Source: Chitinophaga sp. XS-30 (GTDB lineage Bacteria > Bacteroidota > Bacteroidia > Chitinophagales > Chitinophagaceae). Taken from it: a stretch of DNA of 64,000 nucleotides. The stretch covers positions 2,850,032 to 2,914,031 of the forward strand of contig NZ_CP043006.1 in the NCBI RefSeq assembly GCF_008086345.1. The letters run 5' to 3'. The notes under the pieces were generated by a model. The model worked only from the letters and a program-made list of their open reading frames with translations, was not told the DNA's origin and did no database searches. Shown piece by piece: positions 61,606 through 64,000 of the stretch; position 1 is the stretch's first letter, and every line of letters begins with the position of its first letter. Position numbers and translations under genes: made by a program.

Positions 61606-62784
61606 TCAGGAAAATGCATTGAGGCCGGTGATATCCATGCCGGTGATCAGCAGGTGTACCTCATGCGTGCCTTCATAAGTGACCACACTTTCCAGGTTCA
61701 TCATATGCCGCATGATGGGATACTCCCCGGAAATGCCCATGGCGCCGAGTATCTGCCGGGCTTCCCTGGAAATGTTCAGGGCTGTGTCGCAGGCGTTGCG
61801 TTTGGCCATGGATATCTGTTCAGCTGTGGCTTTGCCTTCATTGCGCAGCACGCCGAGCCGCCAGTTCATCAACTGTGCTTTGGTGATCTCGGTGATCATT
61901 TCCGCCAGTTTTTTCTGTATCAGCTGAAATCCCCCGATGGGCCTGTCGAACTGCACACGTTCCTGCGCATAGCGCAGTGCGGTATCATAGCAGTCCATGG
62001 CCGCACCGATAGCGCCCCATGCGATGCCGTAACGGGCGGAGGAGAGGCAGGAGAGGGGCGCTTTCAGTCCCCTGGCGCCTGGCAGGATATTGCTTTTCGG
62101 GATACGTACATTATCCAGTACCAATTCACCGGTGGCGCTGGCCCGGAGGCTCCATTTGTTTTTGGTCTCCGGTGTGGAAAAACCCTCCATCCCCCGTTCT
62201 ACGATAACGCCGCGGATCTTGCCTTCCGGGTCTTTCGCCCATACCAGCGCAATATCCGCGAACGGGGCATTGGATATCCACATCTTGGCGCCGTTGAGGA
62301 TAATATCCTCGCCATCCTCTTCGTAGTAGGTAAGGAGACCGGCCGGGTTGGAGCCGAAATCAGGTTCGGTAAGCCCGAAGCAGCCCATCAGTTCACCTGT
62401 GGCCAGTCTGGGCAGAAACCGCTGTCGCTGAACATCGCTGCCAAATGTGTAGATGGGATGCATGACGAGGGAGCCCTGCACGGATGCCGTGGAACGGATG
62501 CCGCTGTCCCCGCGCTCCAGTTCCTGCATCATAAGGCCGTAGGCAATGTAATCCAGCCCCCCGCCGCCTGCTTCCGCAGGAATGGTGGGACCGAAGCAGC
62601 CCAGTGCGCCCAGTCCGGGTAGAATATGCGAAGGGAAGACCGCACGCTGACAATGGTCGTCAATGATCGGCGAAATTTCCGCTTTCACCCATTGCCGTAC
62701 CGAATCCCGGACCATTTTGTGCTCGTTGGTCAACAGATCATCTATCAGATAATAATCGGGCGATTGAAACAGGTCCTGGTGCAT
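61606..62784 (-). CDS. Acyl-CoA dehydrogenase (glutaryl-CoA dehydrogenase-like)
   Basis: A 392-residue flavoprotein. The ATG at 62784 (MHQDLFQSPDYYLIDDLLT) is chosen over an upstream start. Family motifs: MGCFGLTEPDFGSNPAG (FAD/substrate), WISNAPFADIALVWAKD, VQFDRPIGGFQLIQKKLAEM, and the catalytic Glu in YEGTHEVHLLITGMDITGL. The overall pattern, with GERGDSGIRSTASVQ-like sequence, is closest to the glutaryl-CoA dehydrogenase group; the substrate is not proven. It lies 21 bases upstream of apbE on the same strand and is divergent from the YciI-like gene. Confidence 0.92.
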   Translation of the reverse strand: MHQDLFQSPDYYLIDDLLTNEHKMVRDSVRQWVKAEISPIIDDHCQRAVFPSHILPGLGALGCFGPTIPAEAGGGGLDYIAYGLMMQELERGDSGIRSTASVQGSLVMHPIYTFGSDVQRQRFLPRLATGELMGCFGLTEPDFGSNPAGLLTYYEEDGEDIILNGAKMWISNAPFADIALVWAKDPEGKIRGVIVERGMEGFSTPETKNKWSLRASATGELVLDNVRIPKSNILPGARGLKAPLSCLSSARYGIAWGAIGAAMDCYDTALRYAQERVQFDRPIGGFQLIQKKLAEMITEITKAQLMNWRLGVLRNEGKATAEQISMAKRNACDTALNISREARQILGAMGISGEYPIMRHMMNLESVVTYEGTHEVHLLITGMDITGLNAFS

Positions 62785-62877
62785 GGGAAGATTTTTTGAC
62801 AAGTGCAGGAATATCAGCACCTAATTTACGGAATTAGCGTAAAGTTGCTACCTTCGGGCCAGCAAATCTGCAGTTAT

Positions 62878-63303
62878 ATGGCCAAACTGTTGCCCGTATT
62901 GTTACTGGCGGTGTTCCTGACATTTGTGATCGCCAGCTTTTCTTCCAAAACACTTCGCAACGCCGCGCCCGGCGCTAAAACAGATTCCGTTCCGGCAGTG
63001 GAGATCAAGCAATACTGGATGGTGTTCCTGAAAAAAGGCCCCAATCATGGACAGGATACGGCGGCGGAAGCGATCATTCAGAAAAAACACCTGCGCAATA
63101 TCAACCGCCTGGCATCAGAAGGTAAAATGGTACTGGCCGGGCCTTTTGGTGGGGATGGCGACCTGCGGGGCATTTTTATCATGGATTGTGAAGACAGCCT
63201 GGAAGTGGTTGAACTGGTCAAAAGCGATACCGCTATTGCCACCGGGCGGCTGGACTTCGAGATAGAACCCTGGTGGACGGCAAAGAACTGCCTGTTCCAG
63301 TAA
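62878..63303 (+). CDS. Exported YciI-like domain protein
   Basis: A 141-residue protein. The ATG at 62878 gives a hydrophobic N-terminus (LLPVLLLAVFLTFVIASF), a signal peptide or anchor. The YCII-related domain (about 48-135) follows: YWMVFLKKGPNHGQD, HLRNINRLASEGKMVLAGPF (the His-Gly-Pro pattern of the fold) and VKSDTAIATGRLDFEIEPWW. YciI domains are ferredoxin-like. The function is unknown. Confidence 0.85.
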   Translation: MAKLLPVLLLAVFLTFVIASFSSKTLRNAAPGAKTDSVPAVEIKQYWMVFLKKGPNHGQDTAAEAIIQKKHLRNINRLASEGKMVLAGPFGGDGDLRGIFIMDCEDSLEVVELVKSDTAIATGRLDFEIEPWWTAKNCLFQ

Positions 63304-63312
63304 TCACCCACA

Positions 63313-64000
63313 TCATTCTCCCAGATAACCTGCCATTTCCTGCTGATATTGGAGGGCTGCACGACGTGCATCATCGGCAAAATTCTCATCATTCCCCGCA
63401 TAGATCACGGCACGGCTGGCGTTAACGAGCAGCCCGACATCCTTGTTCCTGCCTTTCATGGTGATCTCTTTCAGACTGCCGCCCTGTGCGCCAACACCCG
63501 GTACCAGAAAGAAGTGGTCCGGCACCAGCTTGCGGATAGCGGCTACGGAATCTGCCTGTGTTGCGCCTATCACGAACATCATATTTTCAGGCGAACCCCA
63601 TGCGGCCGTTGTTTTCAGCACTTTTTCATACAGATATCCATCATCCGTACGCAGCATCTGGAAATCCTGCGCCCCGGCATTGGAGGTCAGCCCCAGTACG
63701 ATCGCCCATTTCTGTGAAAATGCGAGGAACGGTTCCACACTGTCCCGGCCCATGTACGGCGCAACGGTCACTGAATCGAAGCCATAGGTCTCGAAGAAAG
63801 TTTTGGCGTAATAAGTGGAAGTGTTGCCGATGTCGCCGCGTTTGGCATCGGCGATAGTAAAGATATCTTCAGGAATGTAATCCACAGTGCGCTGCAGGCT
63901 TTCCCAGCCCCTGATCCCCTGGCATTCGTAAAAAGCAGTGTTGATCTTGTAAGCCACACAAAGATCTTTGGTCGCATCAATGATCGCTTTGTTAAAAGCA
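63313..64000 (-). CDS. pyrF: Orotidine 5'-phosphate decarboxylase, type 2 (partial)
   Basis: C-terminal part of pyrF; the frame is open to the window edge and the start lies outside. It decarboxylates OMP to UMP. The catalytic Asp-Lys-Asp set is visible in FTIADAKRGDIGNTS, and upstream codons at the edge read FNKAIIDATKDLCVAYKIN, as expected. The type-2 marks FLVPGVGAQGGSLKE and NASRAVIYA follow. It is convergent with the YciI-like gene, 9 bases apart. Confidence 0.95.
   Translation of the reverse strand, partial: AFNKAIIDATKDLCVAYKINTAFYECQGIRGWESLQRTVDYIPEDIFTIADAKRGDIGNTSTYYAKTFFETYGFDSVTVAPYMGRDSVEPFLAFSQKWAIVLGLTSNAGAQDFQMLRTDDGYLYEKVLKTTAAWGSPENMMFVIGATQADSVAAIRKLVPDHFFLVPGVGAQGGSLKEITMKGRNKDVGLLVNASRAVIYAGNDENFADDARRAALQYQQEMAGYLGE

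Overview
The window reads as a chromosome segment of an aerobic member of the Bacteroidota, most likely family Chitinophagaceae (Chitinophaga-like). The evidence is the set of SusC/SusD pairs followed by DUF4959/DUF4998/DUF4843/PKD-like surface lipoproteins, a FecI/FecR pair beside a SusC with an STN domain, DUF4142 and DUF4136 lipoproteins, and a LytS/LytTR pair. Genes lack clear Shine-Dalgarno sequences. Two tRNA genes carry exact Bacteroidota promoters (TTTG, 19 bp, TAnnTTTG). HemF, the oxygen-dependent coproporphyrinogen oxidase, points to aerobic life. Gene density is high and most of the window is ordinary core genome.

Layout. 1-5.6 kb: the end of a glycan or peptide uptake operon (SusC fragment, SusD, two surface lipoproteins), closed by an unusually structured terminator-like RNA. 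5.8-11.1 kb: a DUF4142 lipoprotein, an unknown exported protein, an exported esterase and an S9 peptidase. 11.3-19.8 kb: a near-complete heme pathway, hemA-C-D-E-F-B-L on the minus strand and hemH divergent, with a dyad in the shared upstream region. 19.8-24.3 kb: a three-gene proton-translocating transhydrogenase and an rRNA methyltransferase. 24.4-34.9 kb: housekeeping and envelope genes (LysM/RlpA-like protein, fmt, NamZ-like DUF1343 protein, FKBP isomerase, pepT, exbBD, prmC, ribD, an IMPACT-family gene, a DUF6786-like lipoprotein). 35-38.8 kb: tRNA-Gly, a small membrane protein, a glycosyltransferase, a histidine kinase, tRNA-Leu and a small-protein cluster that includes a gene broken by a TAG. 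39-54.5 kb: two TonB-dependent transport regions under two regulatory modules: a TonB-dependent receptor divergent from LytS/LytTR, and sigma/FecR divergent from SusC-SusD-DUF4843-PKD-thioredoxin. 54.7-56.8 kb: a HicAB toxin-antitoxin pair and a non-coding hairpin-repeat array. 56.9-64 kb: DUF2130, HAD hydrolase, DUF4136 lipoprotein, beta-barrel protein, ApbE, acyl-CoA dehydrogenase, YciI-like protein and partial pyrF.

The most unusual signals are non-coding. (a) Nine diverged hairpins lie at 55.5-56.4 kb. Eight of them keep pairing only in minus-strand RNA, through G-U pairs, which suggests a conserved structured transcript. (b) At three loci (DUF4142 gene, fmt, DUF6786-like gene) the 3' end of the coding sequence is tandemly repeated just past the stop codon. 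(c) A long branched RNA structure with a U-tract follows the first SusCD operon. No recognisable prophage, transposase or CRISPR array was found.
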